Assembly: GCF_036625195.1 (NCBI RefSeq)
Contig: NZ_JAZKUG010000001.1
Span: 1,922,001-1,986,000 of the forward strand
Source: Accumulibacter sp.
GTDB lineage: Bacteria; Pseudomonadota; Gammaproteobacteria; Burkholderiales; Rhodocyclaceae
Direction: 5' to 3'
Length of the DNA: 64,000 nt
Positions within the stretch are counted from its first letter, which is position 1, and each line of letters opens with the position of its first letter. The notes beneath the pieces were generated by a model. That model saw nothing but the letters and a program-made list of their open reading frames with translations, was not told the origin of the DNA and made no database searches. The position numbers were made by a program, and so were the translations under genes. Shown here in pieces: positions 55,382 through 64,000 of this stretch.

Positions 55382-56338
55382 ATGAAGTTCAAGTGGATCA
55401 TGCATTCACTCGCCGTTGCCGCGGCGCTCGCTGTCACGCCTGCGCTGGCAGTGGCACCGGCGCCGGTGGCGAAGCCGGCCGCGACGCAGCAGCAGAGCCA
55501 TGCGACTGCCGAGGACGCTGCCCGCGCGCTCGCCGACGCCGTTCGCGCGCAGGACAAGGAGGCGCTGCTGGCGGTGGTGGGACCGACGGCACGGAGCTGG
55601 CTGGCGAGCGGCGATGCGGTGGCCGATCGTGCCGACTGGCAGCGATTCCTGGCTGCATACGACCGCCAGCATCGCGTCGAGCCATTGAGCGATGGCCGTG
55701 CGCTGCTGCTCGTGGGCGATGATGACTGGCCCTTCCCGGCGCCGCTGGTGCGCCAGGGTGGGCGCTGGTTCTTCGATGCCGAAGCCGGCCGCGAGGAGGT
55801 CCTCAGCCGACGGATCGGGCGCAACGAGCTGGATGCGATCCAGACCCTGCTGGCGATCGTCGATGCCCAGCGCGAGTACGCTGCTGGCGATCTCGACGGC
55901 AACGGTTGGCACGACTATGCGCGCCGTTTCGTCTCCAGCGAGGGGACTCGCGACGGCCTGTTCTGGCCGGTTGCCGCCGATCAGCCGCCGAGCCCGCTCG
56001 GGCCGCTGGTTGCCGAGGCGACGCGCGAAGGTTATCGCGCGAGCGCGGCGGGCAGTCAGCCTCGCGCCTACCACGGCTATCGTTACCGGATTCTCGCCGC
56101 CCAGGGCCCGGACGCGCCGGGCGGCGCCCGCAGCTATGTCGTCGACGGGCGGATGATCGGTGGTTTCGCGGTCCTCGCCTATCCCGTCAACCCTGGCGTT
56201 TCCGGGGTGATGAGCTTCATCGTCAATCACGAGGGCATCGTTTACCAGAAGAATCTCGGTCGCAACGGCGAGGCGGTGGCGGCGAAGATGCAACGCTTCA
56301 ATCCCGCTGCCGGTTGGACGAGGGTGCCGATCGAGTAG
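55382..56338 (+). CDS. DUF2950 family protein, secreted
   Basis: A 318-residue exported protein. A signal sequence (about residues 1-23, WIMHSLAVAAALAVTPALA) is followed by the DUF2950 domain: EDAARALADAVRAQDKEALLAVVGP, GGRWFFDAEAGREEVLSRRIGRNELDAIQTLLAIVDAQREYA, and YHGYRYRILAAQGPDAPGGARSYVVDGRMIGGFAVLAYPVNPGVSGVMSFIVNHEG. The Asp/Gly-rich repeats AGDLDGNGWHDYARR could bind a metal ion, by inference. Function is unknown. It is probably in one transcript with the upstream DUF3300 gene. Confidence 0.88.
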   Translation: MKFKWIMHSLAVAAALAVTPALAVAPAPVAKPAATQQQSHATAEDAARALADAVRAQDKEALLAVVGPTARSWLASGDAVADRADWQRFLAAYDRQHRVEPLSDGRALLLVGDDDWPFPAPLVRQGGRWFFDAEAGREEVLSRRIGRNELDAIQTLLAIVDAQREYAAGDLDGNGWHDYARRFVSSEGTRDGLFWPVAADQPPSPLGPLVAEATREGYRASAAGSQPRAYHGYRYRILAAQGPDAPGGARSYVVDGRMIGGFAVLAYPVNPGVSGVMSFIVNHEGIVYQKNLGRNGEAVAAKMQRFNPAAGWTRVPIE

Positions 56339-56394
56339 CCGGGTCGCCAGCGCGCGCCGCTACACAAACAGTACACGGCGGCGTCAGCCGAACG

Positions 56395-56424
56395 TGGACA
56401 GCGGCCGGCCAAATCGGCCATAAT
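56395..56424 (+). promoter_or_regulatory. Sigma-70 promoter for the yciB gene group
   Basis: TGGACA at 56395-56400, an 18-base spacer and CATAAT at 56419-56424. The -10 has one mismatch to TATAAT and the -35 has one mismatch to TTGACA. It lies 27 bases before the yciB ATG. Confidence 0.62.
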
Positions 56425-56450
56425 CCGCCGGTCCGTCGTCTTCGCTTGCC

Positions 56451-56981
56451 ATGAAGTTCCTTTTCGACCTCTTTCCCGTCATTCTTTTCTTCATCGCCTA
56501 CAAGGTATTCGACATCTACGTCGCGACCGCGGTCGCCATCGCCGCGACTTTCGCGCAGATCGGCTGGCTGTGGTTCAGGCGCCGCAAGATCGACACGATG
56601 CTCTGGGTGAGTCTGGTGATCATCAGCGTTTTCGGCGGCATGACCCTCCTGCTGCACGACGAGGATTTCATCAAGTGGAAGCCGACGGTTCTCTACTGGG
56701 CGTTTGCCGCCACTCTGCTCGGCGGCACGCTGCTGATGAAGAAGAACCTGATCCGCTTGCTGCTGGCTGAACAGATGCAACTGCCGGAAGTTGCCTGGGC
56801 GAAGCTCAACTGGTCCTGGATCGCCTTCTTCGCCTTCATGGGGTGCGCCAACCTCTTCGTCGCGTTCAATTTCTCGACCGACGACTGGGTCAACTTCAAG
56901 CTCTTCGGCGGCATGGGGCTGATGCTGGTCTTCGTGCTCGCACAGGGGCTGCTGCTGTCGAAGTACATCGAGGAGAAGTGA
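56451..56981 (+). CDS. yciB: Inner-membrane septation protein YciB
   Basis: A 176-residue membrane protein with five hydrophobic helices, the normal YciB/IspZ length. Family blocks: KFLFDLFPVILFFIAYKVFDIYVATAVAIAATFAQIGWLWFRR, KWKPTVLYWAFAATLLGG, and the C-terminal NLFVAFNFSTDDWVNFKLFGGMGLML. It is linked with cell envelope and septum formation. The gene ends 2 bases before the yciI ATG. A likely sigma-70 promoter precedes it. Confidence 0.95.
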   Translation: MKFLFDLFPVILFFIAYKVFDIYVATAVAIAATFAQIGWLWFRRRKIDTMLWVSLVIISVFGGMTLLLHDEDFIKWKPTVLYWAFAATLLGGTLLMKKNLIRLLLAEQMQLPEVAWAKLNWSWIAFFAFMGCANLFVAFNFSTDDWVNFKLFGGMGLMLVFVLAQGLLLSKYIEEK

Positions 56982-56983
56982 CG

Positions 56984-57286
56984 ATGTTCTACATGATCCT
57001 GGGCGAGGACCGTCCCGGCTCGCTCGCCGAGCGCCTCGCGGCACGGCCGGCGCACGTCGAACGGCTGCAGGCGTTGCAGGCTGAGGGCCGCCTGTTGCTG
57101 GCGGGCCCCTGCCCGGCGATCGACTCGCCGGATCCGGGCCCGGCCGGTTTTTCCGGTAGCCTGATCGTTGCCGAGTTCAGCTCGCTCGATGCGGCGCGCG
57201 CCTGGGCCGACGCCGACCCATACGTTGCCGCCGGCGTCTATGCCGGGGTCACCGTCAAGCCCTTCCGCAAGGTGCTGCCGGCGTGA
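56984..57286 (+). CDS. yciI: YciI family protein
   Basis: A 100-residue cytoplasmic protein of the YCII/YciI alpha-beta barrel family. MFYMILGEDRPGSLAERLAARPAHVERLQALQAEGRLLLAGPCP and SLIVAEFSSLDAARAWADADPYVAAGVYAGVTVKPFRKVLP are typical, including the Asp and His positions conserved in the fold. The exact reaction is not established. An AGGAG ribosome-binding site lies 8 bases before the ATG; a GTG two codons earlier is possible. It lies between yciB and bolA. Confidence 0.9.
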   Translation: MFYMILGEDRPGSLAERLAARPAHVERLQALQAEGRLLLAGPCPAIDSPDPGPAGFSGSLIVAEFSSLDAARAWADADPYVAAGVYAGVTVKPFRKVLPA

Positions 57287-57603
57287 GTGGCGACGCATTC
57301 GTCAGCGGCGATGCTGCCGGCGTCCCCGGGCTCATCCGCCAGCGACTCGCTGCCCTGCGCCCGCAACAACTCGAGCTGATCGACGATTCGGCTCGCCATG
57401 CGGGCCATGCCGGCGCCAGGAGCGGCGGCGGGCACTACCGCCTGTTGATCGTCGCCGAAGCCTTTGCCGGGCAGCCGCGGTTGCGGCGTCACCGCTTGGT
57501 GCATGAAGCGCTCGGTGAGCTGATGCAGTGCAGCATCCACGCCCTGAGCGTCCAGGCGTTGAGCCCGCAGGAGGCTTCTTCATCGGCTGGACCGCCCGTC
57601 TGA
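57283..57603 (+). CDS. bolA: BolA family protein
   Basis: A 106-residue protein of the BolA family, which binds glutaredoxin-bound [2Fe-2S] clusters and affects morphology genes. The core HYRLLIVAEAFAGQPRLRRHRLVHEALGELMQCSIHALSVQAL shows the conserved His residues and the RHRLV helix. The start is GTG at 57283, in a GTGA overlap with the yciI stop. N-terminal residues are variable. It is followed by a parvulin gene 48 bases on. Confidence 0.9.
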   Translation: MSGDAFVSGDAAGVPGLIRQRLAALRPQQLELIDDSARHAGHAGARSGGGHYRLLIVAEAFAGQPRLRRHRLVHEALGELMQCSIHALSVQALSPQEASSSAGPPV

Positions 57604-57651
57604 GCCGCTCCACACTTCACCCCAACCATCCGAAAACAAGGAAGACCACAC

Positions 57652-58449
57652 ATGCACAAGCTTTCAAAACTGGCCGGCGCGTTGCTGCTCGGCGCCCTCG
57701 TCTCGTTGCCGGCGGTTGCCCAGAAAGCGCCTGCAGGTGGGGCTGTGGCGACGGTCAACGGCGTTGCCATTCCGCAGAGCATCGCCAACGCCTTCGTCGC
57801 CGAGCAGGAGGCACAGGGCGCGCCGGACACGCCCGAACTCAAGAACGCCGTCCGCGAAGAACTGATCCGTCGCGAGTTGCTCGTCCAGGAAGCGAAGAAG
57901 CTCGGTCTCGACAAGAAGCCCGACGTCGCGGCGCAGGCCGATCTGGCACGGCAGGCAATCTTCATTCGCGCCTTTGTCCAGGACTATGTCAAGAAGAATC
58001 CGATCAGCGACGAGCAGCTCAAGGCCGCCTACGACCGGATGAAGGGCCAGATGGGCAACACCGAGTACAAGGTGCGCCACATCCTCGTGGAGAGGGAAGA
58101 CGATGCCAAGCTGATCATCGTCAACCTGAAGAAGGGTGCCAAGTTCGAGGAACTGGCCAAGCAGTCGAAGGATCCAGGGTCGCGGGACAAGGGGGGCGAT
58201 CTTGGCTGGAGCAGCACGGCGAGCTACGTGAAGCCCTTTGGCGATGCCGTCGTCGGTCTCGCCAAAGGCAAGTACACCGAGGTTCCGGTGAAGACCGATT
58301 TCGGTTATCACGTCATTTTGGTCGAGGACAGCCGCCCGCTGACGCCGCCGACCTTCGACCAGATCAAGCCACAACTGACGCAGCGGATGCAGCAGGATCA
58401 GTTGCAGAAGCTGATCGTCGAACTGCGCAACAAGGCCAAGATCCAGTAA
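57652..58449 (+). CDS. PpiC-type (parvulin) peptidyl-prolyl isomerase, periplasmic
   Basis: A 265-residue exported folding catalyst. The signal peptide covers about residues 1-24 (KLAGALLLGALVSLPAVAQ). A SurA-like N-terminal helical region precedes the rotamase domain: KVRHILVEREDDAKLIIVNLKKGAKFEELAKQSKDP, GGDLGW and PVKTDFGYHVILVEDSRP. It assists maturation of outer-membrane or periplasmic proteins. AAGGAAG lies 8 bases upstream of the ATG. A clear terminator follows the stop. It closes the yciB-yciI-bolA group. Confidence 0.92.
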   Translation: MHKLSKLAGALLLGALVSLPAVAQKAPAGGAVATVNGVAIPQSIANAFVAEQEAQGAPDTPELKNAVREELIRRELLVQEAKKLGLDKKPDVAAQADLARQAIFIRAFVQDYVKKNPISDEQLKAAYDRMKGQMGNTEYKVRHILVEREDDAKLIIVNLKKGAKFEELAKQSKDPGSRDKGGDLGWSSTASYVKPFGDAVVGLAKGKYTEVPVKTDFGYHVILVEDSRPLTPPTFDQIKPQLTQRMQQDQLQKLIVELRNKAKIQ

Positions 58450-58472
58450 GCTCCAGCCAGACGGGCAGCCCC

Positions 58473-58499
58473 AGGCGCCGGTGGTCGAGGCGCCTTTTT
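58473..58499 (+). terminator. Rho-independent terminator after ppiC gene
   Basis: A 7-base stem AGGCGCC / GGCGCCT with a 9-base loop, followed directly by TTTTT and more T-rich sequence. It lies 23 bases after the ppiC stop and ends the yciB-to-ppiC transcript. On the other strand the T-run is absent, so it serves the plus strand only. Confidence 0.85.
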
Positions 58500-58544
58500 C
58501 CACTTTTTTCTTTTCCTGCCCGGCTGTGCCCGCCTCCCGGCTTG

Positions 58545-61500
58545 CTAGCCGAGCCAGCGCCGGGCATTGCGGAACATTCGCAACCACGGCGAGTCGTGCC
58601 AGCCGCGTTCCTCCCAGTCGGCCGGATGCCACGACATCTGGACGCTGCGGAAGACGCGCTCGGGGTGCGGCATCATGATCGAGAAGCGGCCGTCGGCGGT
58701 CGTGAAGCCGGTCGCGCCGGCGGGCGATCCGTTCGGGTTGTACGGATAGACATCGCTCGGCCGGCCGCGGTGGTCTACGTGACGCAGCGCCACCAGTACC
58801 CGCGTCTCGTCGTCGCGCGAGGCGAAGACGGCGCGTCCTTCGCCGTGTGAAACGACCACCGGCAACCGGCTTCCCGCCATGCCGGCGAAAAGGATCGATG
58901 GTGATGGGAGCAGTTCGACGAGCGAGAAGCGCGCCTCGAACTGCTCGACGCGATTCCGTGCGAAACGCGGCCAGGCGTCGGCGCCGGGAATCATGTCGCG
59001 CAGCAGGCTCATCATCTGGCAGCCATTGCAGACGCCGAGGGCGAAGGTCGCCGGGCGCGCGAAGAACGCGGCGAAATTGTCGCTCGCGCGCGGGTTGAAG
59101 AGGATCGTCTTCGCCCAGCCCTGGCCGGCGCCGAGCACGTCGCCGTAGGAGAAGCCGCCACAGGCGACGACACCACTGAAGTCGGCGAGGCGCGCGCGGC
59201 CGGCGAGGAGGTCGCTCATGTGCACGTCGACGGCGGCGAAACCGGCGCGATCGAAAGCGGCCGCCATCTCGACGTGACCGTTGACCCCCTGTTCGCGCAG
59301 GATGGCAACGCGTGGGCGGGCGCCGGTGTTGATGCACGGTGCCGCGACGTCGTCGGCCGGATCGAAGCTCAGGCTGAACGAGAGTCCCGGGTCGTCGCCG
59401 TCGAGCAGGCGGTCATATTCCTCCTGCGCGCAGTCGGGGTGGTCACGCAGGCGCTGCATGTGGTAGCTGGTCTCGGACCAGGCGCGTTGCAGGTCGATCC
59501 GCGTCTCGTCGAGCACCGCGCGGGCGTTGCGGATGATGCGGATTCGGTCCCAGGGGTTCGGCGCACCGATGAACTGGCTGCACGTACCGAGCCCGGCGGC
59601 GCGCAGGACGTCCATGACGCGACTGCGATCGGCACGGCGAATCTGCACGACGGCGCCGAGTTCCTCGCAGAACAGCGCGCGCAGCAGGATCTCGCTGGCA
59701 CGGCCGCGCAGCAGATCGGGTCGCTTCTCGCTGCCGTCGACATCATTGCTCAGTGGGTCGTAGCAGAGACCGTCGGTGTCGAGCGAGACGCCGCAATGGC
59801 TGGCGAAAGCCATCTCGCAGACGGTCGCGAAGAGGCCGCCGTCGGCACGGTCATGGTAGGCGAGCAGCAGGCGCTCGCCGGCGAGCCGGCGGACGGCGGC
59901 GAAGAAGGCCGGCAGCAGGGCGGCATCGTCGACGTCGGGCGCGTCGCTGCCGGTGGCCGAATACACCTGCGCCAGCGCCGAGCAGCCGAGGCGATTGCGG
60001 CCGCGACCGAGGTCGATCAGCAGCAGGTCGGTCTCGCCGGCGTCCAGCACGAGCTGCGGCGTCAGCGTTCGCCGCGCATCGGTGACCGGTGCGAAAGCGG
60101 TGACGATCAGCGACAGCGGCGAGACCACCTGTTTCTCGCCTCCGCCGTCCGGGTCGCGCCATGAGGTGCGCATCGACAGCGAATCCTTGCCGACCGGGAT
60201 GGCGACGCCGATGCTCTGGCAGAGGTCGGAAACCGCGCGCACGGTGTCGAACAGGCGGGCGTCCTCGCCGGGGAAGCCGGCCGCCGCCATCCAGTTGGCG
60301 GAGAGCTTGACATCGCCGAGGTGGCCGACGTCGGCGGCGGCGATGTTGCTCAGCGCCTCGCCGACCGCCATGCGGCCCGAGGCGGCGGCGTCGATCGTCG
60401 CCACTGGCGTTCGCTCGCCGATCGCGAAGGCTTCGCCGAGGTAGCCGTCGAAGGACATCAGCGTCACCGCGACGTCGGCACAGGCCACCTGCCACGGTCC
60501 GACCATCTGGTCGCGCGCACTGAGGCCGCCGACGCTGCGGTCGCCGATGGTGATCAGGAAGCTCTTGTCGGCCACCGCCGGCAGGCGCAATACCCGGTAG
60601 GCCGCTTCCCGGAGTTCCACTTCGTCGATCGCCAGTGGCACCGGCATTGGCGGCAGGCGGCTGGCACTGCGCGCCATGCGCGGCGGCTTGCCGAGCAGCG
60701 CGTCCATGTCCATGTCCACCGGATCGTTGGCGAAGTGGCTGTCGCTGAGCAGCAGTCGCCTGTCGGCGGTGGTCGCGCCGACAACGGCGAAGGGGCAGCG
60801 TTCGCGCTCGCAGATCGCCGAGAATTCGTCGAGCCGCGCCGGCGGCAGCGCCAGGACGTAGCGTTCCTGCGCCTCGTTGCACCAGATCTCGGCCGGCGAC
60901 ATGCCCGGCTCCTCGATCGGTACGGCGCGCAGCTCAAAGTGCGCGCCGCTGCCGGCGCCGTGGGCGAGTTCCGGCAGCGCGTTCGAGATGCCGCCGGCGC
61001 CGACATCGTGCAGGGACAGGATCGGATTGCCGTCACCGACTGCCGAGCCATCGCCCGCCGGCGCTCCGAGTTGCCAGCAACGATCGATGACCTCCTGCGC
61101 ACGCCGCTGCATTTCCGGGTTGCCGCGCTGTACCGAGGCGAAGTCGAGATCCTCGGTGTTGCTGCCGGTGCTCATCGAACTGGCAGCGCCGCCGCCGAGA
61201 CCGATCACCATGCCCGGGCCGCCGAGCTGGACGAGCAGCGTTCCCGGTGGCAGCGTGCCCGCCTTGAACGACTGCGCAGCGGCAATGTTGCCGATGCCGC
61301 CGGCGATCATGATCGGTTTGTGGTAGCCGCGCAGCAGCGGCACGTCCGCAGTGCCGGTGAGCTGTTCGTAACTGCGGAAGAAGCCGGCGAGGTTCGGGCG
61401 GCCGAATTCGTTGTTGAACGCCGCGGCGCCGATCGGGCCCTCGAGCATGATCGCCAGCGCTGACGCGATGCGTGCCGGGCGGCCGTAGGCAGCGCTCGGA

Positions 61501-62555
61501 AGCTCCCAGGGTTGCGGCAGATCGGGGATGGCGAGGTGCGATACCGCGAAGCCGCAGAGCCCGGCCTTCGGCTTCGCGCCGCGTCCGGTGGCGCCCTCAT
61601 CGCGAATCTCGCCGCCGGATCCGGTCGCAGCGCCGGGAAAGGGCGAGATCGCCGTCGGATGATTGTGCGTCTCGACCTTGGCGAGAATGTGCGTCGGCTG
61701 CTCGTGGTAGCCGTAACGAGCATCGCCATCGGCGTGGAAGCGGCGCACCGTTGCGCCGGCGATGACCGACGAGTTGTCGGCATAGGCGACGACGGTGCCC
61801 TGCGGGTGCCGGCGGTGCGTTTCGCGGATCATGGCGAACAGCGTTTCGTCGCGCGCCTGGCCGTCGACGGTCCACGCGGCGTTGAAGATCTTGTGCCGGC
61901 AGTGCTCGGAGTTCGCCTGCGCGAACATCATCAGTTCGACGTCGCTCGGATCGCGCTGCGCGCGGCGAAAAAGGTCGACGAGGTAATCGACCTCGTCGTC
62001 CGACAGTGCCAGGCCGAGGAGGCCGTTCGCCTCGACCAGGGCGGCGCGGCCACCGGCGAGCAGATCGATCCGGCGCAGCGGCTGCGGTGCGAAGTGGTGA
62101 AACAGCTCGCCCGCCTGGGCGAAGTCGTCGAGCACGGTCTCCAGCATGCGGTCATGGAGCAGCGGAGCGATGAGCGCCCGTTCGGCGGCACTCAGCGCGT
62201 GCGACGCGCTCGCCAGACGGTAGGCGATGCCGCGTTCGATGCGCTCGACCCACTGCAGGCCGCTGTTGTGCGCGATGTCGGTCGCTTTCGACGACCAGGG
62301 CGAGATCGTGCCGATGCGTGGCGTGACCAGGAAGAGCTCGCCCGGCGGCGCCTCGTCGGCCGGACGTTCGCTGAGCAATGCGGCGAGCTGCCGGCGCTCG
62401 TCTGCCGTTGCTGGTTCGTGACTGGCGACGAAGTGCCAGTGGTCGGCGCTGAGCACCTCTACGCCCGCGACGACCCGTGCGAGTCGCTGTTGCAGGCCCT
62501 GCAGGCGGAAGGAGGAGAAGGCGGTGGCACCGCGGAGAAACAGGAGTTCGGCCAT
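58545..62555 (-). CDS. purL: Phosphoribosylformylglycinamidine synthase PurL (large type)
   Basis: A 1336-residue enzyme of purine synthesis that converts FGAR to FGAM using glutamine and ATP. It has the long single-chain form typical of Beta- and Gammaproteobacteria. The central AIR-synthase-like parts include ETHNHPTAISPFPGAATGSGGEIRDEGATGRG and VQLGGPGMVIGLGGGAASSM. The C-terminal glutamine amidotransferase carries the nucleophile Cys in LGVCNGCQMMSLL and the catalytic His/Glu in MMPHPERVFR. ATG at 62555 is chosen because the open frame extends 117 codons upstream with no similarity. Its transcription runs towards the ppiC terminator. Confidence 0.97.
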   Translation of the reverse strand: MAELLFLRGATAFSSFRLQGLQQRLARVVAGVEVLSADHWHFVASHEPATADERRQLAALLSERPADEAPPGELFLVTPRIGTISPWSSKATDIAHNSGLQWVERIERGIAYRLASASHALSAAERALIAPLLHDRMLETVLDDFAQAGELFHHFAPQPLRRIDLLAGGRAALVEANGLLGLALSDDEVDYLVDLFRRAQRDPSDVELMMFAQANSEHCRHKIFNAAWTVDGQARDETLFAMIRETHRRHPQGTVVAYADNSSVIAGATVRRFHADGDARYGYHEQPTHILAKVETHNHPTAISPFPGAATGSGGEIRDEGATGRGAKPKAGLCGFAVSHLAIPDLPQPWELPSAAYGRPARIASALAIMLEGPIGAAAFNNEFGRPNLAGFFRSYEQLTGTADVPLLRGYHKPIMIAGGIGNIAAAQSFKAGTLPPGTLLVQLGGPGMVIGLGGGAASSMSTGSNTEDLDFASVQRGNPEMQRRAQEVIDRCWQLGAPAGDGSAVGDGNPILSLHDVGAGGISNALPELAHGAGSGAHFELRAVPIEEPGMSPAEIWCNEAQERYVLALPPARLDEFSAICERERCPFAVVGATTADRRLLLSDSHFANDPVDMDMDALLGKPPRMARSASRLPPMPVPLAIDEVELREAAYRVLRLPAVADKSFLITIGDRSVGGLSARDQMVGPWQVACADVAVTLMSFDGYLGEAFAIGERTPVATIDAAASGRMAVGEALSNIAAADVGHLGDVKLSANWMAAAGFPGEDARLFDTVRAVSDLCQSIGVAIPVGKDSLSMRTSWRDPDGGGEKQVVSPLSLIVTAFAPVTDARRTLTPQLVLDAGETDLLLIDLGRGRNRLGCSALAQVYSATGSDAPDVDDAALLPAFFAAVRRLAGERLLLAYHDRADGGLFATVCEMAFASHCGVSLDTDGLCYDPLSNDVDGSEKRPDLLRGRASEILLRALFCEELGAVVQIRRADRSRVMDVLRAAGLGTCSQFIGAPNPWDRIRIIRNARAVLDETRIDLQRAWSETSYHMQRLRDHPDCAQEEYDRLLDGDDPGLSFSLSFDPADDVAAPCINTGARPRVAILREQGVNGHVEMAAAFDRAGFAAVDVHMSDLLAGRARLADFSGVVACGGFSYGDVLGAGQGWAKTILFNPRASDNFAAFFARPATFALGVCNGCQMMSLLRDMIPGADAWPRFARNRVEQFEARFSLVELLPSPSILFAGMAGSRLPVVVSHGEGRAVFASRDDETRVLVALRHVDHRGRPSDVYPYNPNGSPAGATGFTTADGRFSIMMPHPERVFRSVQMSWHPADWEERGWHDSPWLRMFRNARRWLG

Positions 62556-62909
62556 GGCGGGCTGGGCTCGGGGGGCAGGCAGGCTGCGTTGAGGGAAGCC
62601 GGGATTATAGCCGACCCGGCGCTCCTGCTGCGGCGCAGCATCGGCGCCCGACGTGGTAGAGGGGGCCAGCAGCAGGGCCAAGAAGCGACGGAAGCAAAGG
62701 GGGGCAATGCCCGCTGGGGCGCCGGCTGGATTACAATCATTACGGGCCCGCCCACCCGCCGGCCATCGACCTCCGAAACTGGCGCTTGAATGCGGGTCGC
62801 TGCCTTCACCGCGACGGTCAAGGGCGACTGGCCGGGGAAACCCACGCAGGGCACGGCCAGAAAAACAAGACATGCGACCGCGCAAACGGCGGTACGACAG
62901 GACCACTGA
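62556..62909. other. Divergent intergenic region between purL and hsdM
   Basis: About 350 bases. It contains the TATAAT for purL and, on the plus strand, TACAAT at 62732-62737 that may belong to an hsdM promoter, but with no good -35. No gene is supported here; the frames open across it are extensions of purL and chance. No tRNA or integrase site was recognised. Confidence 0.5.
62604..62609 (-). promoter_or_regulatory. Probable -10 element of purL
   Basis: On the minus strand this reads TATAAT, a perfect -10 hexamer, 48 bases upstream of the purL ATG. The -35 region at 17-18 bases spacing (CGCAGC) is poor, so recognition may need an activator. No PurR-like operator was recognised. Confidence 0.5.
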
Positions 62910-64000
62910 ATGGCACGGTTATCACTCGCCAAGCTTGAACGGCATCTCTACGCTGCTGCAGATATTTTGCGCAGCAAGATGGATGCGTCGGAGTACAAGG
63001 ACTTCATCTTCGGCATGCTGTTCCTCAAGCGTTCCTCGGACGTTTTCGAGGCCGAGCGGGAGAAGGTCATCGCTGAGCACGGCGAGGCGTTCGCCAATGA
63101 CCCGATGTTCTACGACAGCTTCTTCGTTCCGTGGGAGTCGCGCTGGCAATACCTGGTCGACAATCTCAACGCCGAGCGCTACGCCACGCTGCTCAATACC
63201 GCATTGACCAAGCTGGGCGAACACAATGGCCCGCTGGAAGGCGTGCTCGACCATATCGATTTCATGAAGCAGGTCGGCAACAAGCGCGTCATCAACGACG
63301 AAGACTGCCGGGCGCTGGCACGTCACTTCAATCGCTACCGCTTCCGCAATGGCGACTTCCAGTTCTCCGATCTACTCGGCGCTGCATACGAATTCCTGAT
63401 CAACATGTTCGCCGAATCGGCGGGCAAGAAGGGCGGTGACTTCTACACGCCGCGTGACGTCGTGCGCCTGATGGTGCGGCTGCTCAAACCGCAGCAAGGC
63501 ATGAGCGTGTATGACCCAACCTGCGGGTCGGGCGGCATGCTCATCCTGTCCAAGGAATATGTGGAGCAGTGCGGTGGCGACAGCGCCGATATGCGCCTGG
63601 CCGGACAGGTGCTGGATGTGTCCGCCTGGACCATCTGCAAACTCAACATGATTCTGCACGGCATTCCCGACGCCCACATCGAGCGCGAGGACACCCTGCT
63701 GCACCCGCTGCACCGCGAGGCCGGCGAACTGGAGCGCTTCGACCGGGTGATTGCCAATCCGCCCTTCAGCCAGAATTACTCCCGCACCAACATGGAATTC
63801 CCCGAGCGCTTCCGCTGGGGGTGGTGCCCGACTACCGGCAAGAAGGGCGACCTGATGTTTGCCCAGCACATGCTGGCGGTGTGCAGACCGGCCGGCATGG
63901 TGGCGACCGTCATGCCCCACGGGGTACTGTTCCGTGGAGGCGAGGAAAAGAAGATTCGGCAAAAGTGGATCGAGCAGGACTTGGTCGAGGCCGTCATCGG
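62910..64000 (+). CDS. hsdM: Type I restriction-modification system methyltransferase subunit HsdM (5' part)
   Basis: The gene runs off the right edge; 363 residues are visible. N-terminal HsdM helical domain: MARLSLAKLERHLYAAADILRSKMDASEYKDFIFGMLFLKRSSDVF. The methyltransferase domain shows FYTPRDVVRLMVRLLKP, the SAM-binding motif DPTCGSGGMLI and catalytic NPPF (Asn283 in VIANPPFS), so it is an N6-adenine methylase. hsdS and hsdR should follow beyond the window. ATG at 62910 has AGGACC upstream. GC content looks lower than for neighbouring genes, suggesting acquisition by transfer. Confidence 0.9.
   Translation, partial: MARLSLAKLERHLYAAADILRSKMDASEYKDFIFGMLFLKRSSDVFEAEREKVIAEHGEAFANDPMFYDSFFVPWESRWQYLVDNLNAERYATLLNTALTKLGEHNGPLEGVLDHIDFMKQVGNKRVINDEDCRALARHFNRYRFRNGDFQFSDLLGAAYEFLINMFAESAGKKGGDFYTPRDVVRLMVRLLKPQQGMSVYDPTCGSGGMLILSKEYVEQCGGDSADMRLAGQVLDVSAWTICKLNMILHGIPDAHIEREDTLLHPLHREAGELERFDRVIANPPFSQNYSRTNMEFPERFRWGWCPTTGKKGDLMFAQHMLAVCRPAGMVATVMPHGVLFRGGEEKKIRQKWIEQDLVEAVI

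Overview
The window is high-GC chromosomal DNA that reads as a betaproteobacterium, most likely of the Rhodocyclales (Accumulibacter, Dechloromonas or Propionivibrio type). The main clues are a circularly permuted two-piece tmRNA gene of the betaproteobacterial kind, sigma-54 dependent flagellar gene control, and the overall gene content. The genus assignment is inference. Genes are densely packed, often with 4-base start/stop overlaps.

Layout. (1) 1-3342, minus strand: the start of modC, then modB, modA, a D-2-hydroxyacid dehydrogenase and a short aldehyde-dehydrogenase-like protein. (2) 3398-12574, minus: a five-gene membrane complex made of a DabA-type (DUF2309) protein and four NuoL/NuoM/NuoN-like proton-channel subunits, an enlarged relative of the DAB inorganic-carbon pump. 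(3) 12777-18871, plus: acylphosphatase, Dyp-type peroxidase, a small secreted protein, an M23 peptidase, a GntP-type permease, a periplasmic binding protein and an EamA exporter. (4) 19019-33110: flagellar cluster. On the minus strand fliF-G-H-I-J is followed by fliK-L-M-N-O-P-Q-R. On the plus strand lie a FleS/FlrB kinase, a FleR/FlrC sigma-54 activator and fliE. Consensus sigma-54 promoters precede fliK and fliE. (5) 33131-33420: permuted ssrA with its own promoter and a hairpin terminator. (6) 33642-41542, minus: a small unknown protein, a phosphotransferase-kinase fusion, a P2C-type (Na,K-ATPase-like) cation ATPase, a CorA-like protein and a fructosamine-kinase family protein. (7) 41822-48651: a small lipoprotein, three diguanylate cyclase genes with different sensory domains, the remnant of an EAL gene, and a MATE transporter. 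(8) 48843-58449: phenylacetate-CoA ligase, several unknowns, a macro-like/TIR fusion protein, DUF3300 and DUF2950 genes, and a yciB-yciI-bolA-ppiC group. (9) 58545-62555: purL. (10) 62910 to the end: the first part of a type I restriction-modification hsdM gene.

Working together: FleSR with sigma-54 should drive the middle flagellar genes (fliE and the fliK-R operon), and the three GGDEF proteins probably tune the switch between motility and attachment through cyclic di-GMP. The DabA-type cluster should couple an ion gradient to CO2 hydration or bicarbonate accumulation. The most unusual items are the four-channel DabA operon, the macro-like/TIR fusion and the permuted tmRNA.
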